Both the position numbers and the translations under genes were made by a program. Positions 7,962 through 16,600 of a stretch of DNA of 39,503 bases are shown here, in pieces. Source of the DNA: Candidatus Zixiibacteriota bacterium (lineage in GTDB: Bacteria; Zixibacteria; MSB-5A5; GN15; FEB-12); assembly GCA_020346225.1 (NCBI GenBank), contig CP070777.1:1542288-1581790 (forward strand). The letters are read 5' to 3'. Below the pieces are notes generated by a model. That model did no database searches. It saw only the letters and a program-made list of their open reading frames with translations, and was not told the DNA's origin. Each line of letters begins with the position of its first letter. The stretch's first letter is position 1.

Positions 7962-10265
7962 TCAGATCTGGAACAGGTATTGAAGCTTCATGAAGAATTG
8001 CCTCGAGGCAAGGTGCGTTTCCCTGCTGAGGCCGTCTTCACCGAGGTCATTGAAGGTGCTGTAGTCATATGTGGAACCGATGTAGAACACCGAGAACGGA
8101 CTTATCTGATAAGTCACCAGCGGGTCAAGATCATAGCTCTTTCTGAAGTCATCATACTGTCCGACCAGACGCACCGCCAGGGCCCGGGTAAGCTGCAGAC
8201 TCCAGCGAGTCCTGGCAATATACCCTTCATAGAGGCGCCGGTCCTCATCCAGGGCGTCACCTTTGACATAGGTGTACCAATTCTCAATGTACAGGCGGTC
8301 GATCGGCTTGATGTCGAACCAGGCGGAGAGATATGTCTCTTTGCCCATGATCGGCGGGTCCTCGCTCTGGGCCACGAGATGGCTGTAATTGATGGAACCC
8401 CCAAACGCAAACCGCTGGCCGGGGTAAGAGTGCAAGCAGGCGTGAAGGATCCAGACATTTTCGAAGTCGATACCGGCCCACCGCTCCAGGTTCCTGGCGT
8501 ACCGGAGATGCATGGAGGTTTGAGCCAGGCGGAGCGACGGTTCGAGACCGAAATCAATACTCCTCTTCTTAGTCTCACCGGCAAAATTCCATTTCTGCAG
8601 GATGGTCATTGTCGGGATGATGCGCTGGAACAGCCCGTCATCGAAGCGAAAGACATACTGCGAATAGAACTGTACGCTTCGCTGGTTGTTCATCGGCTGG
8701 AAGCCGTTGGCGGAGCGGTACGTAGGGCTGCGCTCCAGATAGCCGAGATCAATGTATGAATTTCGTGTTTCGCGGTTCGCGCCGAAGTAATAGGCGTTGC
8801 CCCAGAAGGACTCGCCGTTGAAGCCGGACGTATACCGGCCGTCGTCGAAAGTGCTGTTGTGAAACGACGGATCGTCCTCGTCAAAGGTCAGCACCGAATC
8901 CTCGGGTTCGGCCGTATACGTGCCGATCGCCTGCCACTCAATCCGGTATTGCTGTGACAGATACACGGCGCCATCTGCGCTCAACAGTGTACCGGAACCC
9001 CCGCCTTCGAAACGACGGTCGGTAAGCAGGATACCGGCATTTGAATTCTCGCCGAAAGTGCGTCGCGCCCTGAGTATGTTAGAGGTGCTTTTACCGGCCA
9101 GGAGAATCTCGCTGCTCTCTTCACCCGGCAGGATTATCGGGCTGTTCTCGTCATGAGCAACCATATAAGCGACACTGGTGCGATCCTTGCGGGCCGTTAC
9201 CTTGGCGGCAAAATCCGGGTCATTGACAGAGCGCGTGTACACGGCATCGAATATGGTCTTGAACAGGTCGCTGCCCTCCTGGAAAAACGGCCGCCGTTCG
9301 CTGTAAAAGAGGGCAAAGTTGGTATTTACGTCAACCTGGGCGGCGTCGGCCTCCACCTGGCTGAAGTCGGGATTATAGGTCAATTCGGCGGTTACGTCGG
9401 AAGAGACCGCGTACTTGCCATTGATGGAAAACTCACCGTCGGGATCGTCGTTGTCAAAGGTCGAAGGGTCGTTAGAGTCGGTCAGCATCCCGGACTGATA
9501 GCCCACGAAAGTAGGTATGATTTCAATGCCCCGTCCGGGCTTGACATTTTCAATGCCGGTGACCGTGCCCCACTGGCAGGGCCAGCAAGGCTCGTCGCGG
9601 TCGTAAGCCGCCCAGGAATACTGGCCTCGTACATCGCGGGGATGATTTCGCCAGAAATCCATCTTCCAGACCTGTTTCTGCTGATCCGGAAAGCGCAGGC
9701 TGGAGAAGGGTACCGCCATCTCGATCTGGTAGCCCGAATCGGTGATCTTGCCGGCCGATTCCCATATGAGGTCATAGCTGCCGTCCTCGCCACCCAGCTT
9801 AGACCACAGGGCATCAGCCTGGATTCCATAGGGGTTGACGTTCAGTTCGTAGGCCCAGGCGGCATCGCCGTAAGTGTCAATGAGCAGGCAGATATTGTCG
9901 TCGGCGAAAAGCGACCCGTCCCGCTGACAGAATGACGCCCGAACGGCGCTGGGGTCATCATGGCAGATGAAGGCGACATATAGGTTGTCAGCATCATAAG
10001 TAATCAGGGCCTCAGTGTCCACGGGCGGCCTGGTCTGGTCGCCCGGCTGATGTTCGGCAAAATTGTTCGCTCTGGCGGCCCCGCTCCAGCCGGAATCACC
10101 CAGGTCACCATCGATTGTTATCTTTCCCCGCACGGTTTCCACCGTCAGTTGCGGGCTATAGACGGGTGTGTACGCTTCCTCCAGGCTGGATGCAACGGCG
10201 AAAGAAGGCAGCATCAGCGGAACGCACAAGGCGGCAAGGGCGGCGGCTCGACGAGTTTTGTTCAT
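7962..10265 (-). CDS. Secreted CBM9-domain / DUF5916 protein, probable outer-membrane beta-barrel
   Basis: 767 residues with a clear signal peptide (about residues 1-25). Residues ~40-190 look like a family 9 carbohydrate-binding (CBM9-like) beta-sandwich: 'GKITIDGDLGDSGWSGA' followed by 'YDADNLYVAFICHDDP' and 'WAYELNVNPYGIQADALW'. The rest is the DUF5916 region with the characteristic 'FALFYSERRPFFQEGSDLF' motif and then many alternating-pattern beta strands with aromatic residues, ending 'FMKLQYLFQI', a C-terminal pattern typical of outer-membrane barrels. The family is widespread in Bacteroidetes and candidate phyla; members are annotated as hydrolase or carbohydrate-binding proteins but the biochemical role is not established, so I assign none. 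A GGGAGAA ribosome binding site precedes the ATG. It has a strong terminator and tandem repeats upstream. Confidence 0.82.
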   Translation of the reverse strand: MNKTRRAAALAALCVPLMLPSFAVASSLEEAYTPVYSPQLTVETVRGKITIDGDLGDSGWSGAARANNFAEHQPGDQTRPPVDTEALITYDADNLYVAFICHDDPSAVRASFCQRDGSLFADDNICLLIDTYGDAAWAYELNVNPYGIQADALWSKLGGEDGSYDLIWESAGKITDSGYQIEMAVPFSSLRFPDQQKQVWKMDFWRNHPRDVRGQYSWAAYDRDEPCWPCQWGTVTGIENVKPGRGIEIIPTFVGYQSGMLTDSNDPSTFDNDDPDGEFSINGKYAVSSDVTAELTYNPDFSQVEADAAQVDVNTNFALFYSERRPFFQEGSDLFKTIFDAVYTRSVNDPDFAAKVTARKDRTSVAYMVAHDENSPIILPGEESSEILLAGKSTSNILRARRTFGENSNAGILLTDRRFEGGGSGTLLSADGAVYLSQQYRIEWQAIGTYTAEPEDSVLTFDEDDPSFHNSTFDDGRYTSGFNGESFWGNAYYFGANRETRNSYIDLGYLERSPTYRSANGFQPMNNQRSVQFYSQYVFRFDDGLFQRIIPTMTILQKWNFAGETKKRSIDFGLEPSLRLAQTSMHLRYARNLERWAGIDFENVWILHACLHSYPGQRFAFGGSINYSHLVAQSEDPPIMGKETYLSAWFDIKPIDRLYIENWYTYVKGDALDEDRRLYEGYIARTRWSLQLTRALAVRLVGQYDDFRKSYDLDPLVTYQISPFSVFYIGSTYDYSTFNDLGEDGLSRETHLASRQFFMKLQYLFQI

Positions 10266-10324
10266 GGCTTGAATTCTCCCTCTGAGCTAAGTATTGTGCT
10301 AGATCCCAGGTCGGGTGATCGTGC

Positions 10325-10346
10325 CCGGTGTTAACCCGGTGTTAAC
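10325..10346. repeat. Tandem 11-bp direct repeat upstream of the DUF5916 gene
   Basis: CCGGTGTTAAC occurs twice without a gap (10325-10335 and 10336-10346), 60-81 bases upstream of the DUF5916 start. Period 11 places both copies on the same face of the helix, as expected for tandem regulator half-sites. Confidence 0.4.
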
Positions 10347-10446
10347 CATGTTCAGTGATAATTACGGACTCGCTGGCCAATTGTTTCTTGCAGAACATGC
10401 GTCGGGAACGGCAGCCGGCAGGAGATTTCGGCACAGGGCAAACGGC

Positions 10447-11226
10447 TCAACAGATCTGCATTTCGAAGACTGTCACTGCCCGGCCCATGAGGTGCACCCT
10501 GTCCCCGCGGACGAGTACCTTCACTTCTCCGCCCCTCCGAGACGCCTGATAAGCCATCAGCTCGGTTTTCTGCAGACGCTGCATCCAGTACGGCCCCAGG
10601 CAACAGTGCGCCGACCCAGTGACCGGGTCCTCATCGATACCAATAGCGGGCGCGAAATACCGGGAGACGAAGTCGTATTTCTCGTCCCCTGACCGAGCGG
10701 TCACAATCACTCGAAATCCGGCCAGCAGGGCGATGTCCGGCTTCAGAGTCTTCACGGCCTGTTCCGATTCCAGCTCGACCAGGTAAGAGGTTTCATTGGC
10801 TCCGACAAAGACAGCCGGTGCGCCGAGAGCTTTGACCAGTGTCGGCGGGGACTTGACCGGGTAGGGCGGCAGGGCGGGGAAATCGAGCCTGATCCAGCCT
10901 CTCTCGTCTTCCGCCTTCAACAGGCCGCCTTTGGTGTGAAATATAATAGTCGCCGCGGGGTCGACGAGACCCGTTTCCCGGAGAATGTGAGCCGAAGCCA
11001 GCGTGGCATGGCCACACAGGTCAACCTCGACGGTGGGTGTAAACCAGCGAAGGTTAAAGCCGTCCTCGGCGGGATACAAGAACGCCGTTTCGGAAAGATT
11101 CATCTCGGCGGCGATGTTCTGCATCCAGTCCTCGGGCGCAGCGGCACCCATGATACATACGCCCGCCGGGTTGCCGGCAAAGGGAACACCGGTGAATGAG
11201 TCGACATGATAGAGCTTTCTCGGCAT
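10447..11226 (-). CDS. PhzF family isomerase/epimerase-like protein
   Basis: 259 residues with the PhzF fold signatures: 'YHVDSFTGVPFAGNPAGV' at the N-terminus, E46 in 'NLSETAFL' (the conserved catalytic glutamate region), 'VDLCGHATLASAHIL', and 'SRYFAPAIGIDEDPVTGSAH' in the second half. PhzF is a two-domain, diaminopimelate-epimerase-like enzyme that in phenazine producers isomerises a dihydroanthranilate; most family members lie outside phenazine clusters and have unknown substrates. No other phenazine gene is present, so the substrate is open. The start ATG at 11226 follows a GAGAGGA ribosome binding site about ten bases upstream. It is separated from the STAS genes by a terminator and by 181 bases from the DUF5916 gene, so it is probably its own unit. 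It is slightly shorter than typical PhzF (about 280), with no visible missing block. Confidence 0.88.
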   Translation of the reverse strand: MPRKLYHVDSFTGVPFAGNPAGVCIMGAAAPEDWMQNIAAEMNLSETAFLYPAEDGFNLRWFTPTVEVDLCGHATLASAHILRETGLVDPAATIIFHTKGGLLKAEDERGWIRLDFPALPPYPVKSPPTLVKALGAPAVFVGANETSYLVELESEQAVKTLKPDIALLAGFRVIVTARSGDEKYDFVSRYFAPAIGIDEDPVTGSAHCCLGPYWMQRLQKTELMAYQASRRGGEVKVLVRGDRVHLMGRAVTVFEMQIC

Positions 11227-11336
11227 GGACTTTATTATCCTCTCTCCCTCGCGTGAAGACGTTTCCCCGGCTTGCTTACGACATTATGCTGTTAAAGGTT
11301 TCAGGATAACGCGAATGCGGAATTTGCGTCGGGACA

Positions 11337-11362
11337 AGAAAAAGCCCCTCGGTCGGAGGGGC
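11337..11362 (-). terminator. Intrinsic terminator of the STAS gene pair
   Basis: Minus-strand stem GCCCCTC/GAGGGGC (11356-11362 with 11344-11350), 5-base loop, then TTTTTCTTG. It lies about 30 bases past the second STAS stop. Confidence 0.8.
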
Positions 11363-11390
11363 CCTAATATTCACACGGTCGAAAGGCCGG

Positions 11391-11726
11391 TCACGCCAGG
11401 GCCTTGATGGCCTCCTCGCGCGTATCATGATGCTCGAAAACCGAAATCAAGCGCGTAATCGTCAGAATCGATTCGATCTTAGTGATGTTCGCCAGAATAA
11501 GCCGACCTTCGGAGTTCTTTACAGTAGTCAGAGCCGAAATCAACATACCGAGGCCTACGGAATTCATCCAGTCCACTTTCGACAGGTCGATGATAAAGTC
11601 CTTTTTGCCCTGCTGAATGTACTCGTGGATCCTTCCGTGGAACAGAGTCGTTTCTTCGCCGCCCATAATCTTTCCGGACACATCAATAACGACGATGTCC
11701 CCGTCCAAATGGTCCTCAAATTTCAT
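11391..11726 (-). CDS. STAS domain protein (anti-sigma factor antagonist-like), second of a tandem pair
   Basis: 111 residues forming a single STAS domain. The conserved turn reads 'DWMNSVGLGMLISAL', where the serine after N occupies the position phosphorylated in SpoIIAA/RsbV-type anti-anti-sigma factors; the usual preceding aspartate is asparagine. These proteins bind an anti-sigma kinase in their unphosphorylated state and thereby control a sigma factor or other output. No kinase (RsbW/SpoIIAB) or phosphatase (PP2C) is in the window. It is closely similar to its upstream neighbour ('LANITKIESILTITRLISVF' against 'LANITRIENLIAMTRLNTVF') and sits 13 bases after it, so the two arose by duplication and are co-transcribed. 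AAGGAAG is the ribosome binding site. A cytosolic switch role is inferred; the target is unknown. Confidence 0.88.
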   Translation of the reverse strand: MKFEDHLDGDIVVIDVSGKIMGGEETTLFHGRIHEYIQQGKKDFIIDLSKVDWMNSVGLGMLISALTTVKNSEGRLILANITKIESILTITRLISVFEHHDTREEAIKALA

Positions 11727-11739
11727 AGAGTCTTCCTTC

Positions 11740-12084
11740 TTATTGGTTATTGAATGACTTTACCGCTTCGTCGAGGCTATCGTAACTCTGAAAGACAGTG
11801 TTCAGCCGGGTCATCGCGATCAGGTTTTCGATCCTGGTGATGTTGGCCAGCACCATCCGTCCGCCGGCGTTGGTGACGGTGGAGAAAGCCGATATGAGCA
11901 TTCCCAGCCCGACCGAGCCCATGGTCTCCACCTTACCCAGATCCACTACCACCTGCTTCTTGTTCAGGTTAATATACTCGCGGACGCGCCCGTGGAACCG
12001 GGTGGTGCTTTCCTCATGCGCAATCACTTTGCCGGAAACCTCGAAGACAACGGTATCGCCTTCAAGGCTATCGGAGAACTTCAT
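11740..12084 (-). CDS. STAS domain protein (anti-sigma factor antagonist-like), first of a tandem pair
   Basis: 114 residues, a single STAS domain paralogous to the gene that follows it. The phospho-site turn is 'TMGSVGLGMLISAF': the serine is kept, with glycine in place of the usual aspartate. The N-terminal strands ('FSDSLEGDTVVFEVSGKV') and the C-terminal helix ('SLDEAVKSF') match the family along the full length. The expected role is reversible binding of an anti-sigma kinase, by analogy with SpoIIAA/RsbV. It is first in the operon, preceded by its own promoter and by the recA terminator, so it is not read through from recA. An AAGGGA ribosome binding site lies nine bases upstream of the ATG. 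Differences from the twin around the phospho-site could allow response to different kinases. Confidence 0.88.
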   Translation of the reverse strand: MKFSDSLEGDTVVFEVSGKVIAHEESTTRFHGRVREYINLNKKQVVVDLGKVETMGSVGLGMLISAFSTVTNAGGRMVLANITRIENLIAMTRLNTVFQSYDSLDEAVKSFNNQ

Positions 12085-12169
12085 CCGGTTATATCCCTTT
12101 TAAAGACCGCGGGTTGGCGGCTAGCTTTTGCTGGATCAGACAGCCCGACTGTCTACGTTTATTAACGCC

Positions 12170-12197
12170 AAAATACACCGGGCGGTTTAAAAATCAA
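12170..12197 (-). promoter_or_regulatory. Sigma70-type promoter for the STAS pair
   Basis: Minus strand TTGATT (12192-12197), 16-base spacer, TATTTT (12170-12175). The leader of about 80 bases contains a small hairpin GACAG/CTGTC at 12139-12153. Confidence 0.5.
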
Positions 12198-12240
12198 GCG
12201 GTTTTTGACCACCGTCGTCAGGGGAAACGCTCGGCAGAGA

Positions 12241-12275
12241 AATAAATAAGGCGCCCTGCGGGACCAGAGGCGCCT
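12241..12275 (-). terminator. Intrinsic terminator of recA
   Basis: Minus-strand stem AGGCGCC/GGCGCCT (12269-12275 with 12249-12255), 13-base loop, followed by an A/T-rich TATTTATT tail. It starts about 20 bases after the recA stop. Confidence 0.65.
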
Positions 12276-12295
12276 CGAAATAACTGTAACCGGAT

Positions 12296-13330
12296 CTACT
12301 CGGCACTGTCGGCCGGAGCGGCCTCGGGCACCATGCCCAGCTTTTCTTTAACCTTGGCCAGGATTTCCGAGGTCACCTCAGGGGTTTCTTCGAGGAAGCG
12401 GCGGGCATTCTCGCGTCCCTGCCCCAGACGGTCCGAGTTGTAGCTGAACCAGGCCCCGGATTTGTCGATGATACTGTGGTCGACCGCTATATCCAGAAGT
12501 TCGCCGCTGCTTGATATGCCTTTGCCGTAGATTATGTCAAACTCAGTCTCCCGAAACGGCGGGGCGACCTTATTTTTCACCACCCGAACACGGGTACGCG
12601 ACCCGATTACGGACTGGCCGTCCTTGATGGCCGCTATCCTCCGTATATCCAGCCGCACGGTCGAGTAGAATTTCAGGGCGTTGCCACCGGTGGTCGTTTC
12701 CGGGTTTCCGAACATGACCCCGATTTTCATCCGAATCTGATTGATGAAAACCACGGCTGTCTTTGATTTGGAGATGATAGCGGTTAACTTGCGGAGGGCC
12801 TGCGACATCAGCCTGGCCTGAAGGCCCATGTGGCTGTCGCCCATATCTCCCTCGATTTCAGACTTAGGTGTGAGGGCCGCCACCGAGTCGACCACTATGA
12901 TATCCACGGCGCTGGACCGCACCAGGGTTTCGGCGATTTCCAGCGCCTGTTCGCCGGTGTCGGGTTGGGATACCAGCAGGTTTTCGGTATCGACACCGAG
13001 AGCCTTGGCGTAGGAAGCGTCGAGAGCATGCTCCGCGTCAATGAACGCGGCGACGCCGCCCGCCTTCTGCGCTTCGGCGATAATATGCAGGGCCATGGTC
13101 GTTTTCCCGGACGACTCCGGGCCGAAAATCTCGGTAACCCGACCGCGGGGTATACCCCAGACGCCGAGCGCATGGTCCAGACCGAGCGAGCCGGTGGGAA
13201 TGACCTCGATCTCGAGAACATAATTATCACCAAGCCGCATGATCGACCCCTTGCCGAAGGAGCGCTCGATCTGACCAAGGGCGGCCTCGAGGGCTTTCTT
13301 ACGATCCGACACAGAAGTCGTAGAAGCCAT
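12296..13330 (-). CDS. recA: Recombinase RecA
   Basis: 344 residues from the chosen start. It carries '[21 protein letters not shown]' features of the N-terminus, the Walker A loop GPESSGKT (residues 70-77), '[22 protein letters not shown]', the Walker B region '[19 protein letters not shown]', and the L2/DNA-binding region '[18 protein letters not shown]'. RecA forms filaments on single-stranded DNA, catalyses strand exchange and triggers LexA-type self-cleavage. The C-terminal tail is short and acidic, as usual. I prefer the ATG at 13330 because the protein then begins like other RecAs; an in-frame ATG at 13369 would add 13 residues ([13 protein letters not shown]) and lacks a better ribosome binding site. 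It is divergent from dnaE. No recognisable LexA box was found in the upstream region. Confidence 0.98.
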   Translation of the reverse strand: MASTTSVSDRKKALEAALGQIERSFGKGSIMRLGDNYVLEIEVIPTGSLGLDHALGVWGIPRGRVTEIFGPESSGKTTMALHIIAEAQKAGGVAAFIDAEHALDASYAKALGVDTENLLVSQPDTGEQALEIAETLVRSSAVDIIVVDSVAALTPKSEIEGDMGDSHMGLQARLMSQALRKLTAIISKSKTAVVFINQIRMKIGVMFGNPETTTGGNALKFYSTVRLDIRRIAAIKDGQSVIGSRTRVRVVKNKVAPPFRETEFDIIYGKGISSSGELLDIAVDHSIIDKSGAWFSYNSDRLGQGRENARRFLEETPEVTSEILAKVKEKLGMVPEAAPADSAE

Positions 13331-13398
13331 ATCTGCCTTGCCTTTCTTTATTTCTATCCTGCCTTTCATGTGAACTCAGGGTAACGGGTTTTATTTTT

Positions 13399-13427
13399 AA
13401 AATATATCACATTCTCGCTGCCAGCAA
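13399..13427 (-). promoter_or_regulatory. Candidate recA promoter
   Basis: Minus strand TTGCTG (13422-13427), 17-base spacer, TATTTT (13399-13404). The predicted leader is about 60 bases to the ATG at 13330. Confidence 0.45.
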
Positions 13428-13524
13428 AATAGATTATTGCCGTGACAGGGTGTGTCAGTCTAAATCATCGCCGAGACGGGCCGCCCTTTTGCAGGTGCCC
13501 CGTCTCTCCGGATGCAGAAAGTAA

Positions 13525-13553
13525 TTGACCCCGGCGGTGTTTAATCGTACTTA
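13525..13553 (+). promoter_or_regulatory. Weak candidate dnaE promoter
   Basis: TTGACC (13525-13530), 17-base spacer, TACTTA (13548-13553). The -35 is good but the -10 lacks the final T. The leader would be about 115 bases. Confidence 0.3.
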
Positions 13554-13675
13554 TTAACAAGCTAACGGACTCAGGTAGCCAGAGCCGCCTTTACACGCAA
13601 CTCTTTCAGCTTTCGGCACTTGCTGTCGCGTGAGCCAACAGCAATTGTGGCCGGGACGGAAGCAGATGTAACAAC

Positions 13676-16600
13676 ATGAAATACGCCAATTTCGTACACC
13701 TGCACACCCACAGCCAGTATTCTCTCCTGGACGGCGCCTGCCGTTTGGACAGCGTGGTGGAGTTGGCCAAGGAATACCGGATGCCGGCTCTGGCCATTAC
13801 CGACCACGGCAATCTCTTCGGGGCGATTGAATTCTACAAGAAGGCAACCCGCGCCGGAATCAAACCCATTATCGGCTGCGAAACCTACGTCGCAGCGGGG
13901 AGCAGGTTCGAGAAGAAGCCGTCAAGCCATTATCCCGACGGCGGGTTCCATCTGGTTTTGCTGGCCAAAAACGAAACCGGCTATCGAAATCTCATAAAGC
14001 TCACCACGGCGGCTTTCCTTGAAGGCTTTTACCATCGCCCCCGCGTGGACAAAGAACTCCTGCGGCAGCATTCACAGGGGCTCCTCGCCACCTCGGCCTG
14101 CCTGAAAGGCGAGGTGAACTGGCACCTGCTGAACGGACGTACCGATGAGGCGGTCGCGGTCGCCAGAGAGCTGAACGACATCTTCGGCGACGGCAACTTC
14201 TTCCTCGAAATCCAGAATCACGGACTGGAGAAGCAGCACCTTTTGATTCCCAAGGTAGAAGCGATAGCCCGTGAAACAGGTGTCGGCCTTGTCGCCACCA
14301 ATGATTGCCACTACCTGCACCAGCGGGATTCGGAGGCGCACGACGCCCTGCTGTGTATCCAGACGGGGAAAACGGTATCCGATACCGATCGCCTGCGGTA
14401 TGCCTCCGACCAGATCTACTTCAAGTCGGCGTCGGAGATGGAAGCCGCCCTCGGTGATTACAAGGCGGCCCTGGAAAACACGGTGCATATAGCGGAATCG
14501 TGCCACCTGGAGCTGGAGCTGGGTAGCCTGAAGCTGCCGCGATTTCCCATACCCAAACCGTTTGTAGACCCGGATGTTTACCTGCGGCACCTTTGCGAGC
14601 AGGGGCTGAAAGAGCGCTACAGCCGGCTTGGCGAAGAGATCAATAAGAGGCTGGATTACGAGTTGAGCGTGATCAAGCAGATGGGCTATGCCGGATACTT
14701 TTTGATTGTCAAGGACTTCTGTGATTATGCCCGCTTCCGGAAGATACGGGTGGGGCCGGGTCGCGGGTCCGCGGCGGGTTCCCTTGTTTCGTATGCCCTC
14801 CGCATAACCAACATAGATCCCATAAAATTCGACCTCCTTTTCGAGCGCTTTCTGAACCCGGAACGAGTGTCCATGCCGGATATCGATATCGATTTCGCGG
14901 ACCGCGGGCGCGACCAGATAATCCAGTATGTTATCGACAAGTACGGAAAGGAAAACGTCTGCCAGATAATTACGTTCGGCACCATGATGGCCCGCGGTGT
15001 GGTTCGCGACGTGGGCCGGGTGCTTGGCATGCCCTACGGTGAGGTTGACCGCATTGCCAAGCTGGTCCCGGAGCGGATAGGCATCACCCTGGAAACGGCG
15101 CTCAAGGAAGTCCCCGAGTTGACCCAGCTGAAGGAGAGCGACCCGCGTGTCGAGAAGCTGCTGGATTATTCGATCACGCTCGAGGGTCTGGCCCGTCACT
15201 GCTCCACCCATGCCGCCGGGGTCGTCATAGCACCATCGGCGCTGACCAACTTCGTTCCGCTTTTCAAGGGTACCAAGGACGAGATCACGACCCAGTACGA
15301 TATGAAGATGGTCGAGGAGATCGGCCTTTTGAAGATGGACTTTCTGGGGCTGAGGACGCTGACGGTTATCGACGATACCCTTCGCATGGTTGTCGAAAAC
15401 CACGGACAGGAGATCGATATCGACAACGTGCCGCTCGACGACGCCGAGGTGTACAGGATTTTCGCCAACGGCGATACCATCGGCATCTTCCAGTTCGAGT
15501 CGCTCGGGATGCGCGACCATCTGCGCCGGCTGTGTCCCGAAACTTTCACCGATATAACGGTGATGAACGCTCTGTATCGTCCCGGCCCACTCGACTCCGG
15601 CATGATTACCGAATACATCGAGCGCAAGCGGGGAGCCAAGAAAGTAGAATACCTGCATCCCAAGATGAAGGAGATTCTGGGCAACACCTACGGCGTGATT
15701 GTCTTTCAGGAGCAGGTGCTTCACATCGCCAACGCTCTTGCCGGATACAGCATGGGCAGTGCCGATCTGCTGCGCAAGGCAATGGGCAAGAAGGACGCTT
15801 CCCTGATGGCCGCCCAGAAGCGGGAGTTTCTCAAAGGAACCGAGAGCGGCAAAATTGAGCGCCAGACCGCTGAAGAGATATTTAACCAGATCGAGACGTT
15901 TGCCAGGTACGGTTTCAACAAGGCCCATTCCACGTGCTATGCCTATATCGCCTACCAGACGGCCTGGTTGAAACACCATTATCCGCGCGAGTTCATGGCG
16001 GCTCTGATGTCGTCGGAAATCAACAGCACCGACCGCATCTACCAGCTTCTCGAAGAGTGCCGCCGGATGCGGATAAAGGTTCTGCCCCCGGATGTGAACG
16101 AATCGGGCGTAGACTTCTCAGTGGTCGAGGGTCAGGTGCGTTTCGGCCTGATGGCCATAAAGAACGTGGGCGAGGGGCCGGCCCGAGCGATCGTCCAGGA
16201 GAGGGAAGAAAGCGGCCCTTACAGCGACCTGGCCGACCTGGTAAGCCGGGTGCCGTTGAAGTCAGTCAATCGACGTATCCTCGAATCGCTCATTGCGGGT
16301 GGCGCCTGTGATTCACTCCGGGGCCACCGGGCTCAGCAGCACGCGGCGGTGGAAGCCATGCTTGAGTTCGCCCACCGGGTGGCTGCCCACCAGAACAGCC
16401 ACGACCTTTTTGCCGACAAGGCCGGGGCCATCAGGAGGGTAGCGCCGCCCCTGCCGGACATTCCCGACTGGTCCAACTCGGAAACGCTGGCACAGGAGAA
16501 GGCCATTCTGGGATTTTACATCTCGGGACACCCCCTGGACAAGTATCGTGATGAACTGGCCCATTTCACCGACTTCAAAATCGGAGAGCTGGCCCGGGCC

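Larger units (their letters stand above)
13331..13675. other. recA/dnaE divergent intergenic region
   Basis: 345 bases without a gene. It holds a candidate recA promoter (13399-13427, minus) and a weaker candidate dnaE promoter (13525-13553, plus). No LexA-type dyad, RNA gene or other element was recognised. Confidence 0.5.

Noticed and set aside
13331-13480. LexA/SOS box upstream of recA
   Set aside because: I looked for CTGT-N8-ACAG and GAAC-N4-GTTC type dyads near the candidate promoter and found none. A lineage-specific LexA motif could still exist.
14072-15979. A 635-codon open frame on the minus strand opposite dnaE
   Set aside because: It lies entirely inside dnaE, whose catalytic residues and domains are intact. 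The frame is a shadow kept open by the GC-rich codon bias and has no recognisable domain or ribosome binding site.
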